DNA of 64,000 nucleotides from Allomuricauda sp. ARW1Y1 (GTDB lineage Bacteria; Bacteroidota; Bacteroidia; Flavobacteriales; Flavobacteriaceae), in NCBI RefSeq assembly GCF_013407935.1, contig NZ_JACBZU010000002.1:434001-498000 (forward strand), read 5' to 3'. This document shows, in pieces, positions 51,750-60,001 of the stretch (positions within the stretch are counted from its first letter, which is position 1; every line of letters begins with the position of its first letter). The translations under genes were made by a program, and so were the position numbers. Below the pieces are notes generated by a model, which worked only from the letters and a program-made list of their open reading frames with translations, did no database searches and had not been told where the DNA came from.

Positions 51750-53441
51750 ATGCGCCACACCTGCTTTTTAGTCCTTTTTTCCATCATTTTCCACCTACAT
51801 GCACAACAAGAATATCCGCAAGATGCGTTCCGCTCTCCCTTGGACATTCCCTTAGTGTTGGCCGGAACTTTTGGGGAACTACGTTCCAACCATTTCCATG
51901 CCGGTGTGGACATCAAAACGCAACAGCGCGAGGGATTACCTGTTTTTGCGATTGCAGATGGCACGGTAACGCGCATAAAAGTCTCGCATTGGGGTTATGG
52001 CAAGGTTCTTTACATAGCACACCCCAATGGATATACTTCTGTTTATGGCCACCTGCAAAAGTTTGGGCCCGAAATCGAGGAATATGTCAAAAAAGTGCAA
52101 TACAGGGAAAAGTCCTACGAAGTGGAAATATTTCCAGATTATGGGGACCTAAAGGTCATCAAGGGAAATACCATTGCCTATTCCGGAAATACCGGTGGTT
52201 CCGCAGGTCCGCACCTGCATTTTGAAATACGGAACAGCGTGAACGGTAAACCTACCAACCCGCTTCTGTACGGTTACGAGGTCAGGGATGCTACAGATCC
52301 TACCCTTTTGGAGCTTTATGGATATCCCATATCCGATGGGGCTTTGATCAACCAGAGTGCCGAAAAAATCCAGTTGAATTTCACCCGACAATCGGATGGT
52401 TCCTTTTTAGCCGACCCGGTAAGCGCGATCGGCACCATCGGTTTTGGCATCAATACATTCGACCGCTTGGATATGGCCGCCAATAAGAATGGTGTTTACG
52501 TCATCAAACAAACGGTGAACGGTAGGGTATATTCCGAATTCGATTTTGAAACTTTCTCCTTCGGAGAATCGCTCTACATCAATACACTGATTGATTATGA
52601 ACATTACTACAACAACAGGGACCGTATTCAAAAATGCTTTAAGGAACCCTACAACTATTTGAGCATCTACAAAACGCTCTACAATGACGGTAAAATCGAT
52701 GTGGAAGATGGCATGTCGTACAATGTGGAACTGCATATTTCCGATTTGGCCGGCAATACCACCAAGCTCGTTATTCCTGTTGAGGGCAAACAGCAAGAGG
52801 AGAAAATTGGGAAAGCGGACAAAACCACAGATCACTTTGTGATTGCGGACAAGCCCAACAACTTTGATTTGGGTGTGGCCAAAGTATATTTCCCGGCGAA
52901 CACGTTTTATAAAGATTTCTTTATCCACTTGGAAAAAGGCTCCGATACAGTTACCATTCACGATAATAGTGTAGCGGCGCACCGAAACTTCACTATTAGT
53001 TTTGACCCTTCCGGCCATTCAGAGGCGGATAGAAAACAACTGTTCATTGCCCATTTGGAGCGTGGGGGGCGCCCCTCCTACTCCAAAACGTATAAAAGGG
53101 ATGGCTCTTTCACCACTCGCACCCGTACCTTGGGCACCTATACGTTGGTCAAGGACAGTGTTGCTCCAGAGATAAGACCCAAAAATTTTAAGGCAAAGCA
53201 ATGGTTGAGCAATTACAGCTATCTCAGTTTGACCATCTCCGATGACCTGAGCGGAATTGACACCTATTCGGCCACCTTGAACGGCAAATGGATATTGATG
53301 GAGTACGAACCCAAGACCAACACCATCACCTACGATTTTGATGATAATGTTGTGACGGATACCGAATGTGAACTAAAAGTTATTGTTACCGACAACGTAG
53401 GCAATTCCAGTACCTATACGGCCAACTTTTTCAGGAAATAG
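51750..53441 (+). CDS. M23-family peptidoglycan metallopeptidase
   Basis: 563-residue exported LytM-type endopeptidase. The start is the ATG of MRHTCFLVLFSIIFHL; a TTG four codons upstream is also in frame. The lysostaphin-like domain has the zinc ligands H50 and D54 in HFHAGVDIK and H155/H157 in GPHLHFE, with GYGKVLYIAHPNG and SVYGHLQKFG between. A ~350-residue beta-rich C-terminal extension follows the peptidase (SFDPSGHSEADRKQLFIAHLERGG, TLVKDSVAPEIRPK, DNVGNSSTYTANFFRK). These extensions are common in Bacteroidota M23 proteins and may mediate surface or partner binding. It is divergent from the coiled-coil gene. Confidence 0.9.
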   Translation: MRHTCFLVLFSIIFHLHAQQEYPQDAFRSPLDIPLVLAGTFGELRSNHFHAGVDIKTQQREGLPVFAIADGTVTRIKVSHWGYGKVLYIAHPNGYTSVYGHLQKFGPEIEEYVKKVQYREKSYEVEIFPDYGDLKVIKGNTIAYSGNTGGSAGPHLHFEIRNSVNGKPTNPLLYGYEVRDATDPTLLELYGYPISDGALINQSAEKIQLNFTRQSDGSFLADPVSAIGTIGFGINTFDRLDMAANKNGVYVIKQTVNGRVYSEFDFETFSFGESLYINTLIDYEHYYNNRDRIQKCFKEPYNYLSIYKTLYNDGKIDVEDGMSYNVELHISDLAGNTTKLVIPVEGKQQEEKIGKADKTTDHFVIADKPNNFDLGVAKVYFPANTFYKDFFIHLEKGSDTVTIHDNSVAAHRNFTISFDPSGHSEADRKQLFIAHLERGGRPSYSKTYKRDGSFTTRTRTLGTYTLVKDSVAPEIRPKNFKAKQWLSNYSYLSLTISDDLSGIDTYSATLNGKWILMEYEPKTNTITYDFDDNVVTDTECELKVIVTDNVGNSSTYTANFFRK

Positions 53442-53444
53442 CCT

Positions 53445-53452
53445 TATTTTTG
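53445..53452 (+). promoter_or_regulatory. -7 element (TATTTTTG) after the M23 gene
   Basis: TATTTTTG lies 4 nt beyond the M23 stop and 128 nt before the next ATG. The gap between (53453-53579) has no other feature, so this is the likely promoter with a ~120-nt leader. Confidence 0.5.
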
Positions 53453-53579
53453 CACACGTAAAATCGGACAGCGTTATAAACATGTCTTTTTTGCATGGCT
53501 TTTGTACCATACATAAAGTCAGCCATCTATAAACAACAACCGTAACCTTAGTGAAGATTGTTGAATTAAAAACAGATCA

Positions 53580-54227
53580 ATGAAAAAGATTGTCTTTGTG
53601 CTTACTCTTTTTGCCACTACGATGGCAATGGGCCAAAAGAACATTTATGAGAGTATACGATTTGACGAATACACCGAGGACCACGAGATTCTTGCCATAG
53701 TTCCCTTTATTGCCAATTTGGAACTTAAAAAAGCCGTAGATCAAGATGAGCTCGACGTATTGGCCCAAAAGGAAGGATATGCAGTGCAAAATGCCTTGGA
53801 AACCTATTTTTCCCGACGAAAAAAAAGGAAAAAATTCAATGTTGACTTTCAAAACATAGCCAACACCAATGCTATTTTGGCACAGAACAATATCACTTAC
53901 GATAACATTGACACCTACACCACTAAGGAGCTGTGCAAAATATTGGAAGTGGACGGTATCATTAGCGGTAACCTCAACCTCAATATCTTACTTTCCGAAG
54001 GGGTCCCTACAGATTTCAGCATTTTGGATTATTTCAGCGGCAATGCCAACTATGGACGCATTGGGGTTAAAATAAGCGATGGCGAAACCGGCAAGCTGCT
54101 ATGGAAATACGAGAATGAAATTTCCAAAAAGACGGGCAAAAATACGAATGAGCTTATCGATAAGATGATGAAAACCGCATCCAGAAAGTTTCCATACGAT
54201 AAGGAAAAAAGAAGAAATAGAAACTAG
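53580..54227 (+). CDS. Secreted protein of unknown function
   Basis: 215-residue exported protein (signal MKKIVFVLTLFATTMAMGQ). The domain has ILAIVPFIANLELKKAVDQDELD, a YAVQNALETYFSRRKKRKKFNVDFQ basic stretch and ELCKILEVDGIISGNLNLNILLSEG. A strand-rich GETGKLLWKYENEISKKTG leads to a basic tail (YDKEKRRNRN). The Ile/Val 'IISGNLN' turn and the GxLLWxYE strand resemble CsgG/TolB-N-like envelope proteins, but I could not assign a family. It lies between the M23 gene and the convergent cysteine desulfurase gene. Confidence 0.78.
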   Translation: MKKIVFVLTLFATTMAMGQKNIYESIRFDEYTEDHEILAIVPFIANLELKKAVDQDELDVLAQKEGYAVQNALETYFSRRKKRKKFNVDFQNIANTNAILAQNNITYDNIDTYTTKELCKILEVDGIISGNLNLNILLSEGVPTDFSILDYFSGNANYGRIGVKISDGETGKLLWKYENEISKKTGKNTNELIDKMMKTASRKFPYDKEKRRNRN

Positions 54228-54240
54228 GCTACAGGAACGC

Positions 54241-55389
54241 TTAGCTGTTAGCGAACTCCTTTAGCACCTCGACCGTATAGTCCAATTCTTCCTTGGTATT
54301 GTACATAGAAAACGAGAAACGAAGGGATGGCTTGTCCAACTCCTCTCCCGATAAAATTTCGTTGAGCACATGTGAACCTTGATTGCTTCCGGATTGGCAT
54401 GCACTGCCTTTGGAGCAAGCAATGCCCTTCATATCCAAATGGAACAAAAGCATCAACCCTTTTTGCTTATCAAAAGGCAAGCGGATATTGGCCAAGGTGT
54501 ATGTACTTTTTTCCATATCGCCAGAGAGTCCATTGCATTCGGCTCCGGGCACTTCTGCCAAAACCCTTTCCACAAAGTACCTTTTGAGCTCTCTTATGGT
54601 CGTGGTCTCCTCTTCCAAATGCTCGTACGACTTTATAAAAGCTTCCTCCAACCCAACGATATTGTGAAAAGACTCTGTTCCGGCCCTGAAGCCTCTTTCT
54701 TGGGACCCACCTAAAATTAATGGCTTTAATCCCGAATTTTTGCGGATGTAAGCAAAGCCGATTCCTTTTGGACCGTGAAATTTATGGGCTGCTGCTGCCA
54801 AAAAATCCACATGCACTCCCTGCACATCCCATCGGTAATGGCCAATGGACTGCACGGTATCGGAATGAAACAGGGCATTGTTCGCTTTGCATAGTTCTCC
54901 TACCGCAGCAATATCGGTGATATTCCCAATCTCATTGTTCACATGCATCAAACTGACCAGTTTCTTGGAATCATCTTTTTTCAACAAGGTCTCCAAATGA
55001 CCCAGATTTGGATTTCCGAACTCGTCCAGATCTACAAACCATAGGTTCATGCCGTACTCCTTTTCCAACTCTTCCACGGTATGCAATACGGCATGGTGTT
55101 CTATTTTGGAGGTAATGATGGTCTTTACCTCCAAATCCCGAACTGCACAACGCAAAATCATATTGTCGGCCTCTGTTCCGCCCGAAGTAAAAATAATCTC
55201 GGAAGGCTGGGCATTCAAGGTCTTGGCAATGGTTTTTCGAGCCTGCTCCACCGCCGTTTTAGCGGATCGTCCAAAACTATGGGTAGAGGAAGGGTTTCCG
55301 TAATGCTGGGCCAAGGCCTCCTGCATCCGTTCGATTACCTCTTGCCTCACTTGGGTGGTGGCGGCATTGTCCAAATAGACTTTTTGCAT
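54241..55389 (-). CDS. Cysteine desulfurase (IscS/NifS-like)
   Basis: 382-residue PLP enzyme releasing sulfur from cysteine for iron-sulfur clusters or tRNA thiolation. The conserved Schiff-base Lys is in AAAHKFHGPKGIG, the N-terminal YLDNAATTQV binds PLP, and the catalytic Cys lies in GIACSKGSACQSGSNQGSHVL. Other motifs are FTSGGTEADNMIL and LMHVNNEIGNITDI. I prefer the ATG of MQKVYLDN; nine extra residues upstream lack conservation. No suf or isc genes are adjacent, so this may be a stand-alone desulfurase for tRNA modification. Confidence 0.95.
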   Translation of the reverse strand: MQKVYLDNAATTQVRQEVIERMQEALAQHYGNPSSTHSFGRSAKTAVEQARKTIAKTLNAQPSEIIFTSGGTEADNMILRCAVRDLEVKTIITSKIEHHAVLHTVEELEKEYGMNLWFVDLDEFGNPNLGHLETLLKKDDSKKLVSLMHVNNEIGNITDIAAVGELCKANNALFHSDTVQSIGHYRWDVQGVHVDFLAAAAHKFHGPKGIGFAYIRKNSGLKPLILGGSQERGFRAGTESFHNIVGLEEAFIKSYEHLEEETTTIRELKRYFVERVLAEVPGAECNGLSGDMEKSTYTLANIRLPFDKQKGLMLLFHLDMKGIACSKGSACQSGSNQGSHVLNEILSGEELDKPSLRFSFSMYNTKEELDYTVEVLKEFANS

Positions 55390-55413
55390 GGTCGAGTTCT
55401 TTTTTGAGAGGAG

Positions 55414-55421
55414 CAAAAGTA
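55414..55421 (-). promoter_or_regulatory. -7 element (TACTTTTG) of the cysteine desulfurase gene
   Basis: TACTTTTG on the minus strand, ending 24 nt before the ATG. It is divergent from the lipoprotein promoter 40 nt away; no TTG at the right spacing. Confidence 0.5.
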
Positions 55422-55461
55422 CAGGAAATAAAGTTAATTTCTTTTAAACTATTCACAAGGA

Positions 55462-55494
55462 TTGGTATAGTAAAATTGATTTACGTTAAATTTG
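55462..55494 (+). promoter_or_regulatory. Two-part promoter of the lipoprotein gene, abutting its start codon
   Basis: TTG (55462-55464), 22 nt, TAAATTTG (55487-55494). The box ends 4 nt before the ATG, so the transcript is predicted to be leaderless or nearly so. Confidence 0.6.
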
Positions 55495-55498
55495 GCGC

Positions 55499-56020
55499 AT
55501 GAGAAAATTCGTCTTTTCAGTACTTGTTTTAGGTATGTTGGGGTCTTGCAGCGATGGTGACCTTGAAATAGAAACCATCGACTTTGACAGTGCCTCCCTT
55601 CAGTTTTGTGCCAATCCGGTCGCAAATGCCAAAAACCTCATGTTCAAAATAAACGATAGCGAGGCGCTCATCCTCGAACTACAGAGCGGAACGCTTAATA
55701 AAGGGGTCGTGGGCGAAACGGTGATTACCGAGAGTGCAGTGCCCAGCCAATCCCAAGTCACCTATCGGGCTTTTTCCGGCACGGTGAACAAGGATTATTT
55801 CTGTGATGAAATTCCTGTCGTAGAACCAACAGTAATCCAAGAAGTGGTGGCACAGGATGGTGCTGTGATTGTAGAAACAATGCTTTCTGAAAACGACCCT
55901 ACCCGTTTTGTGCACAACATAAGCCTTAGTGGAATATCTTTTGTGACCAGTAATGGAGAGCGCATTACCAACTTGGCCATCAATGAGTTTGGTGAAGTAA
56001 CTACGCCAGTGCCCAACTAG
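55499..56020 (+). CDS. Small lipoprotein of unknown function
   Basis: 173-residue lipoprotein (MRKFVFSVLVLGMLGSC, Cys17) with no family I recognise. The mature region is acidic (DGDLEIETIDFDS) and Val/Thr-rich (VGETVITESAVPSQSQVTYRAF), suggesting a beta-sandwich. Its stop shares a CTAG with the stop of the convergent Smr-domain gene. The -7 box nearly touches the start codon. Confidence 0.82.
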   Translation: MRKFVFSVLVLGMLGSCSDGDLEIETIDFDSASLQFCANPVANAKNLMFKINDSEALILELQSGTLNKGVVGETVITESAVPSQSQVTYRAFSGTVNKDYFCDEIPVVEPTVIQEVVAQDGAVIVETMLSENDPTRFVHNISLSGISFVTSNGERITNLAINEFGEVTTPVPN

Positions 56021-56559
56021 GCATTTTGATAGATGTAGACCTCGGTGGCACCCAAGCCATACTTTTGATAGTCCGCATCATAAAATTTTACGTTATCGTA
56101 GCGATTGAACAGATACCGTAACTCTTCTTTTAACACACCCTCGCCCACTCCGTGGATAAACACCACTTTTTGGATTCGTTTGCTGATGGCAAAATTCAAT
56201 TGCCTTTTGGCGGTGTCCAGCTGAATGTTGAGCATATCGTAGTTGCTCATGCCCTTGCTCGATTTTACCAGTTGATGGATGTGTAAATCGACCTCCATTT
56301 TTGGCGCACTGCGTTCTTTGGGCTTTATAGTTGGGGCTTTCCTTTTTTTGGAGGCCGCCTTTTCCTTTTTGACTTGGGCCACTTCATAATTGGTCACCGA
56401 AATATCACCTTCAATCTTCACGAGGTCGTTCTCCATAAAGTGCATCGGGAAACCATCCTCGGTAATCAAGGTCACCCTATCGCCATCCACTTTCTGAATC
56501 ACTCCAGAAATGGCTTCGTCCAGTACCTCTGCCCTATCTCCAATTGAAAATTTGCCCAT
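56017..56559 (-). CDS. DUF2027/Smr-domain protein
   Basis: 180-residue protein. The N-terminal ~70 residues are a small beta domain (FSIGDRAEVLDEAISGVIQKV and VTLITEDGFPMHFMENDLV). A Lys-rich linker follows, and the Smr domain has MEVDLHIHQLVKSSKGMSNYDML and KVVFIHGVGEGVLKEELRYLF. Smr domains of this kind nick DNA or act on structured nucleic acids in MutS2 proteins; here the domain is without MutS2. It shares its last bases with the lipoprotein gene stop. Confidence 0.88.
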   Translation of the reverse strand: MGKFSIGDRAEVLDEAISGVIQKVDGDRVTLITEDGFPMHFMENDLVKIEGDISVTNYEVAQVKKEKAASKKRKAPTIKPKERSAPKMEVDLHIHQLVKSSKGMSNYDMLNIQLDTAKRQLNFAISKRIQKVVFIHGVGEGVLKEELRYLFNRYDNVKFYDADYQKYGLGATEVYIYQNA

Positions 56560-56605
56560 ATTGCGTTTCTTCTCTAAAAAATGAGGTGAAAATTAATCAC
56601 AGATA

Positions 56606-56613
56606 CAAAAATA
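56606..56613 (-). promoter_or_regulatory. -7 element (TATTTTTG) of the Smr-domain gene
   Basis: TATTTTTG on the minus strand, 46 nt before the ATG; no TTG 17-23 nt upstream. Confidence 0.45.
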
Positions 56614-56640
56614 ATAGTATTTTTCGGGCTCGACAGTATT

Positions 56641-56952
56641 ATGACGAACCTAATGCCAACCATAACCGCCTTTAGTTTAGAGGACTATATGCTGCCCTGC
56701 CTAAACAAACAACTTTTGGGAGTGGACTGTCCTGGTTGCGGTTTACAGCGTTCGGTTCACCTTCTCCTGCATGGAGAGTTTGTGGCAGCTTTTCAAATGT
56801 ATCCTGCCATTTACACCATAATACCGCTCTTCGCACTGGTAATTAGCAGTAAGATATTCAATTTATCGGTGGACCACCGATGGATATCTGGATTAGGAGT
56901 AGTTACGGTAGCTTTGATTTTAATAAATTATATTCTAAAATTCTTACACTAA
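56641..56952 (+). CDS. DUF2752 small membrane protein
   Basis: 103-residue membrane protein with the DUF2752 hallmark CPGCGLQRSVHLLLHGEF, which is a CxxCGxxR cluster that could bind metal. It has three hydrophobic segments (YPAIYTIIPLFALVISS, GLGVVTVALILINYILKFL). It is followed after 11 nt by two further small membrane genes in the same direction. A TATTTTTC sequence at 56619-56626 is one base off the promoter consensus. Function unknown. Confidence 0.87.
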   Translation: MTNLMPTITAFSLEDYMLPCLNKQLLGVDCPGCGLQRSVHLLLHGEFVAAFQMYPAIYTIIPLFALVISSKIFNLSVDHRWISGLGVVTVALILINYILKFLH

Positions 56953-56963
56953 ACATTTAAACC

Positions 56964-57287
56964 ATGGAACAAAAGAACCTTCCAAATGTAACCATCGCCT
57001 TAGTTTTGGCAATTTTATCATTTTTATGCTGCTGTTTTGGAGGAGCTCCTGGGCTTGTCTTGGGCGGAATAGCTTTTTTACTCGTTAGAAAAGATGAAAA
57101 AACCTATGCCGAGAACCCAGAGCTTTACAAAAACTACAAAACTTTAAAAACCGTTCGCACACTGGCTATCATTGGTATGGTACTCGGTCTGTTGTACTTA
57201 TTGTATACCCTGTGGACCATTAACCAAATGGGAGGCTGGGAAGGCTACATGGAAAAAGTACAGGAAATGACGGAACAATATCAATAA
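56964..57287 (+). CDS. 'CCC motif' small membrane protein, copy A
   Basis: 107-residue protein with a first transmembrane hairpin containing the Cys triplet (AILSFLCCCFGGAPGLVLGGIAFLL) and a basic, Tyr/Asn-rich cytosolic loop (DEKTYAENPELYKNYKTLKTVR). A second membrane helix (TLAIIGMVLGLLYLLYTLW) and an acidic tail follow. The two-helix, Cys-rich layout resembles CD225/dispanin and DUF4190-type proteins. The next gene, 7 nt downstream, is a paralogue. Confidence 0.85.
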   Translation: MEQKNLPNVTIALVLAILSFLCCCFGGAPGLVLGGIAFLLVRKDEKTYAENPELYKNYKTLKTVRTLAIIGMVLGLLYLLYTLWTINQMGGWEGYMEKVQEMTEQYQ

Positions 57288-57294
57288 AAAAGAT

Positions 57295-57606
57295 ATGAGC
57301 CAACAACCCTTACCCGGGGCAAGCACGGTGTTGACAATGGGGATACTCTCCATTGTCCTCACTTTGTTTTGTTGTGGTCCTTTTGGTGCCATATTTAGCA
57401 TTATCGGATTGGTAAAAGCTAAAAGTGCGGACCAGTTGTACCAAGCAAACCCCGAAAATTATACGGATTACAGCAATGTAAAAACGGGCAAAATCCTATC
57501 CTATATCGGATTGGCATTAGCAGTAGTGTCCCTTGTACTTACAATCCTTTACTTTGGATTTATAGTAGCGGCGATCACTACAGGAGAATTGAGTGGCGAA
57601 TTTTAA
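57295..57606 (+). CDS. 'CCC motif' small membrane protein, copy B
   Basis: 103-residue paralogue. It begins SQQPLPGASTVLTMGILSIV, has a Cys pair rather than a triplet (LFCCGPFGAIFSIIGLVKAK), then DQLYQANPENYTDYSNVKTGK, matching the loop of copy A, and a second helix (ILSYIGLALAVVSLVLTILYFG). The stop (TAA) overlaps the stop of the convergent recQ by 4 nt. Function unknown. Confidence 0.85.
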   Translation: MSQQPLPGASTVLTMGILSIVLTLFCCGPFGAIFSIIGLVKAKSADQLYQANPENYTDYSNVKTGKILSYIGLALAVVSLVLTILYFGFIVAAITTGELSGEF

Positions 57607-59804
57607 TTCGCCACTTCACTTATAAATTTAAGGCGGTACAAGCGAAGTTCTTCATCTTCGTAATCGCCGTCAAATTCTTCTATGGCCGCCGAGATGGAAT
57701 CGGTATCGGCTTCCAGGAAGTAATCATGGATTTCTTCTTGTTGGTCCTCGTCCAATATTTCATCGATCCAATACCCAATGTTCAACTTGGTTCCGCTGAA
57801 CACAATCTGCTCCATTTCCTTGATGAGTTCCGGCAATTCCAGTCCCTTGGCCGAAGCAATGTCATCCAAAGGCAATTTTCTATCTACACTTTGAATCACA
57901 TAAAGTTTTAATCCCGAGTTGGCTCCCGTACTTTTTACAACAAGGTCGTCCGGCCTTACCACATCATTTTCCTCTACATACTTCGAGATCAAATCTACAA
58001 AGGCCTTTCCATATTTTTTTGCCTTGCCCTCACCTACTCCCTGAATGTTGATCAATTCTTGCATGGTAACAGGATATTTCAAGGACATATCATCCAACGA
58101 AGGGTCCTGAAATACCACAAAGGGTGGGACCCCTAATTTCTGCGCCTCCTTTTTGCGAAGATCACGAAGTAGTTTCAATAATTGTTCATCGGCAACGGCT
58201 CCGTTCGATTTTTCGGCGGTGACAATATTGCCCGTTTCGTCCTTGGAGTACACATGATCTTTCGTCATCATAAACGAAGTGGGCTTCTCCAAAAATTGTT
58301 TTCCCTCCTCGGTTACATGGAGAATCCCATAGCGCTCAATTTCCTTTTTTAAAAGTCCGGCCACTAGCGCCTGCCTTGTTAAGGCCATCCAAAATTCCTT
58401 GTCCTTGTCCTTGCCTATTCCAAAGAAACCTTTCTCGTCTGTTTTATGGGAAGAAATCATGGCATTGGTCTTGCCCACCAGTACACGCACAATCTCCTTG
58501 GTCTTGAACTTTTCGTTGGTGTCCCGAACTACACTCAGTAATTTGACAACATCATCCTTGGCCTCCTCCTTGGGTTTGGGATTTCTGGCATTGTCGTCCA
58601 TATCGGCTCCTTCCCCATTGACCTCATCAAACTCTTCCCCAAAATAGTGGAGTATAAATTTTCTTCGGGAAATGGATGTTTCGGCATAGGCCACGATTTC
58701 CTGAAGCAGTGCATTCCCAATTTCTTGTTCGGCCACAGGCTTTCCCGACATGAACTTTTCCAGTTTTTCCACATCCTTGTACGCGTAATACGCCAAGCAA
58801 TGCCCTTCGCCACCATCCCGTCCGGCACGACCGGTTTCCTGATAGTAGCTTTCAATACTCTTTGGGATATCATGGTGGATGACAAAGCGCACATCGGGCT
58901 TATCGATGCCCATACCAAAGGCAATGGTAGCCACGACCACATCTACCTCTTCCATCAAGAACATATCCTGATACTTGGAACGTGTTTTGGCATCGAACCC
59001 GGCATGATACGGGACAGCACTCACTCCATTCACTTGGAGTACTTGCGCCAGTTCCTCGACCCTTTTTCGGCTCAAGCAATAGATGATTCCCGACTTTCCT
59101 TGGTTCTGTTTTACAAAACGGATGATGTCCGCATCCACATCCTTGGTTTTGGGACGCACTTCGTAGAACAGATTGGGCCTGTTAAAAGATGCCTTGAACA
59201 CCTTGGCGTCCGTCATCCCTAAATTTTTGATAATATCTTCCTGTACCTTTGGAGTCGCCGTTGCGGTGAGGCCAATAATCGGGATATTGTCTCCCAACCG
59301 ATTGATGATGCCGCGTAGGTTTCTGTATTCTGGTCTAAAATCGTGACCCCATTCTGAAATACAGTGGGCTTCATCCACGGCCACGAACGACAGTTTTACC
59401 TTCCGTAAAAAATCAACGTTTTCCTCCTTGGTCAAGGATTCCGGTGCTACGTAAAGTAACTTGGTCACTCCGTTCACAATATCCTCCTTTACTTGCTTTA
59501 CCTCTGTTTTGGTCAAAGAAGAGTTGAGGACATGTGCAATCCCATTCTGTTCAGATATGCCACGTATGGCATCCACTTGGTTTTTCATAAGGGCTATCAA
59601 CGGGGAAACTACAATAGCAGTCCCTTCTTTCATCAGGGCCGGTAATTGGTAGCACAGGGATTTACCTCCTCCCGTGGGCATGATTACAAAAGTGTCATTA
59701 TCACTAAGCACATTTTGGATTACACCTTCCTGTAACCCTTTAAACTTCGAGAAACCAAAATATTTTTTGAGCGAGGAGTGCAAATCAGTATTTGTTAGGC
59801 TCAT
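57603..59804 (-). CDS. recQ: ATP-dependent DNA helicase RecQ
   Basis: 733-residue superfamily 2 helicase acting in recombination and repair. The start is the ATG of MSLTNTDLHSSLKKYFG; a TTG further upstream is less likely. Walker A is MPTGGGKSLCYQLPAL. The DEAH box is AVDEAHCISEWGHDFRPEYRNL, with FIHHDIPKSIESYYQETGRAGRDG as the RecQ-specific motif VI region. The RQC-like segment is followed by an HRDC region in the C-terminal third, ending in a charged tail. Divergent from kdsD, with its own two-part promoter. Confidence 0.96.
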   Translation of the reverse strand: MSLTNTDLHSSLKKYFGFSKFKGLQEGVIQNVLSDNDTFVIMPTGGGKSLCYQLPALMKEGTAIVVSPLIALMKNQVDAIRGISEQNGIAHVLNSSLTKTEVKQVKEDIVNGVTKLLYVAPESLTKEENVDFLRKVKLSFVAVDEAHCISEWGHDFRPEYRNLRGIINRLGDNIPIIGLTATATPKVQEDIIKNLGMTDAKVFKASFNRPNLFYEVRPKTKDVDADIIRFVKQNQGKSGIIYCLSRKRVEELAQVLQVNGVSAVPYHAGFDAKTRSKYQDMFLMEEVDVVVATIAFGMGIDKPDVRFVIHHDIPKSIESYYQETGRAGRDGGEGHCLAYYAYKDVEKLEKFMSGKPVAEQEIGNALLQEIVAYAETSISRRKFILHYFGEEFDEVNGEGADMDDNARNPKPKEEAKDDVVKLLSVVRDTNEKFKTKEIVRVLVGKTNAMISSHKTDEKGFFGIGKDKDKEFWMALTRQALVAGLLKKEIERYGILHVTEEGKQFLEKPTSFMMTKDHVYSKDETGNIVTAEKSNGAVADEQLLKLLRDLRKKEAQKLGVPPFVVFQDPSLDDMSLKYPVTMQELINIQGVGEGKAKKYGKAFVDLISKYVEENDVVRPDDLVVKSTGANSGLKLYVIQSVDRKLPLDDIASAKGLELPELIKEMEQIVFSGTKLNIGYWIDEILDEDQQEEIHDYFLEADTDSISAAIEEFDGDYEDEELRLYRLKFISEVAN

Positions 59805-59830
59805 TTCCGCATTTTTCAATTAATAACAAG

Positions 59831-59860
59831 CAAACCTAATAGGTAGTTGAAGCTTTACAA
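59831..59860 (-). promoter_or_regulatory. Two-part promoter of recQ
   Basis: On the minus strand TTG (59858-59860), 19 nt, TAGGTTTG (59831-59838); leader of about 20 nt. Confidence 0.65.
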
Positions 59861-59926
59861 TTTAACCACTCGTTTACAGAAGCATCTATTCTCACTTTCA
59901 CAATAGTCTGTAAAAGATAGTTTGAT

Positions 59927-59934
59927 TAGTTTTG
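59927..59934 (+). promoter_or_regulatory. -7 element (TAGTTTTG) of kdsD
   Basis: TAGTTTTG, about 67 nt before the TTG start codon. The 197-nt divergent gap also carries the recQ promoter; nothing else was recognised. Confidence 0.45.
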
Positions 59935-60001
59935 TAATCTTAAAGATAAGACATTCTTTTAGGAATACAATCAGTAAATCGGTTTATTACTTTTTAATAC
60001 T

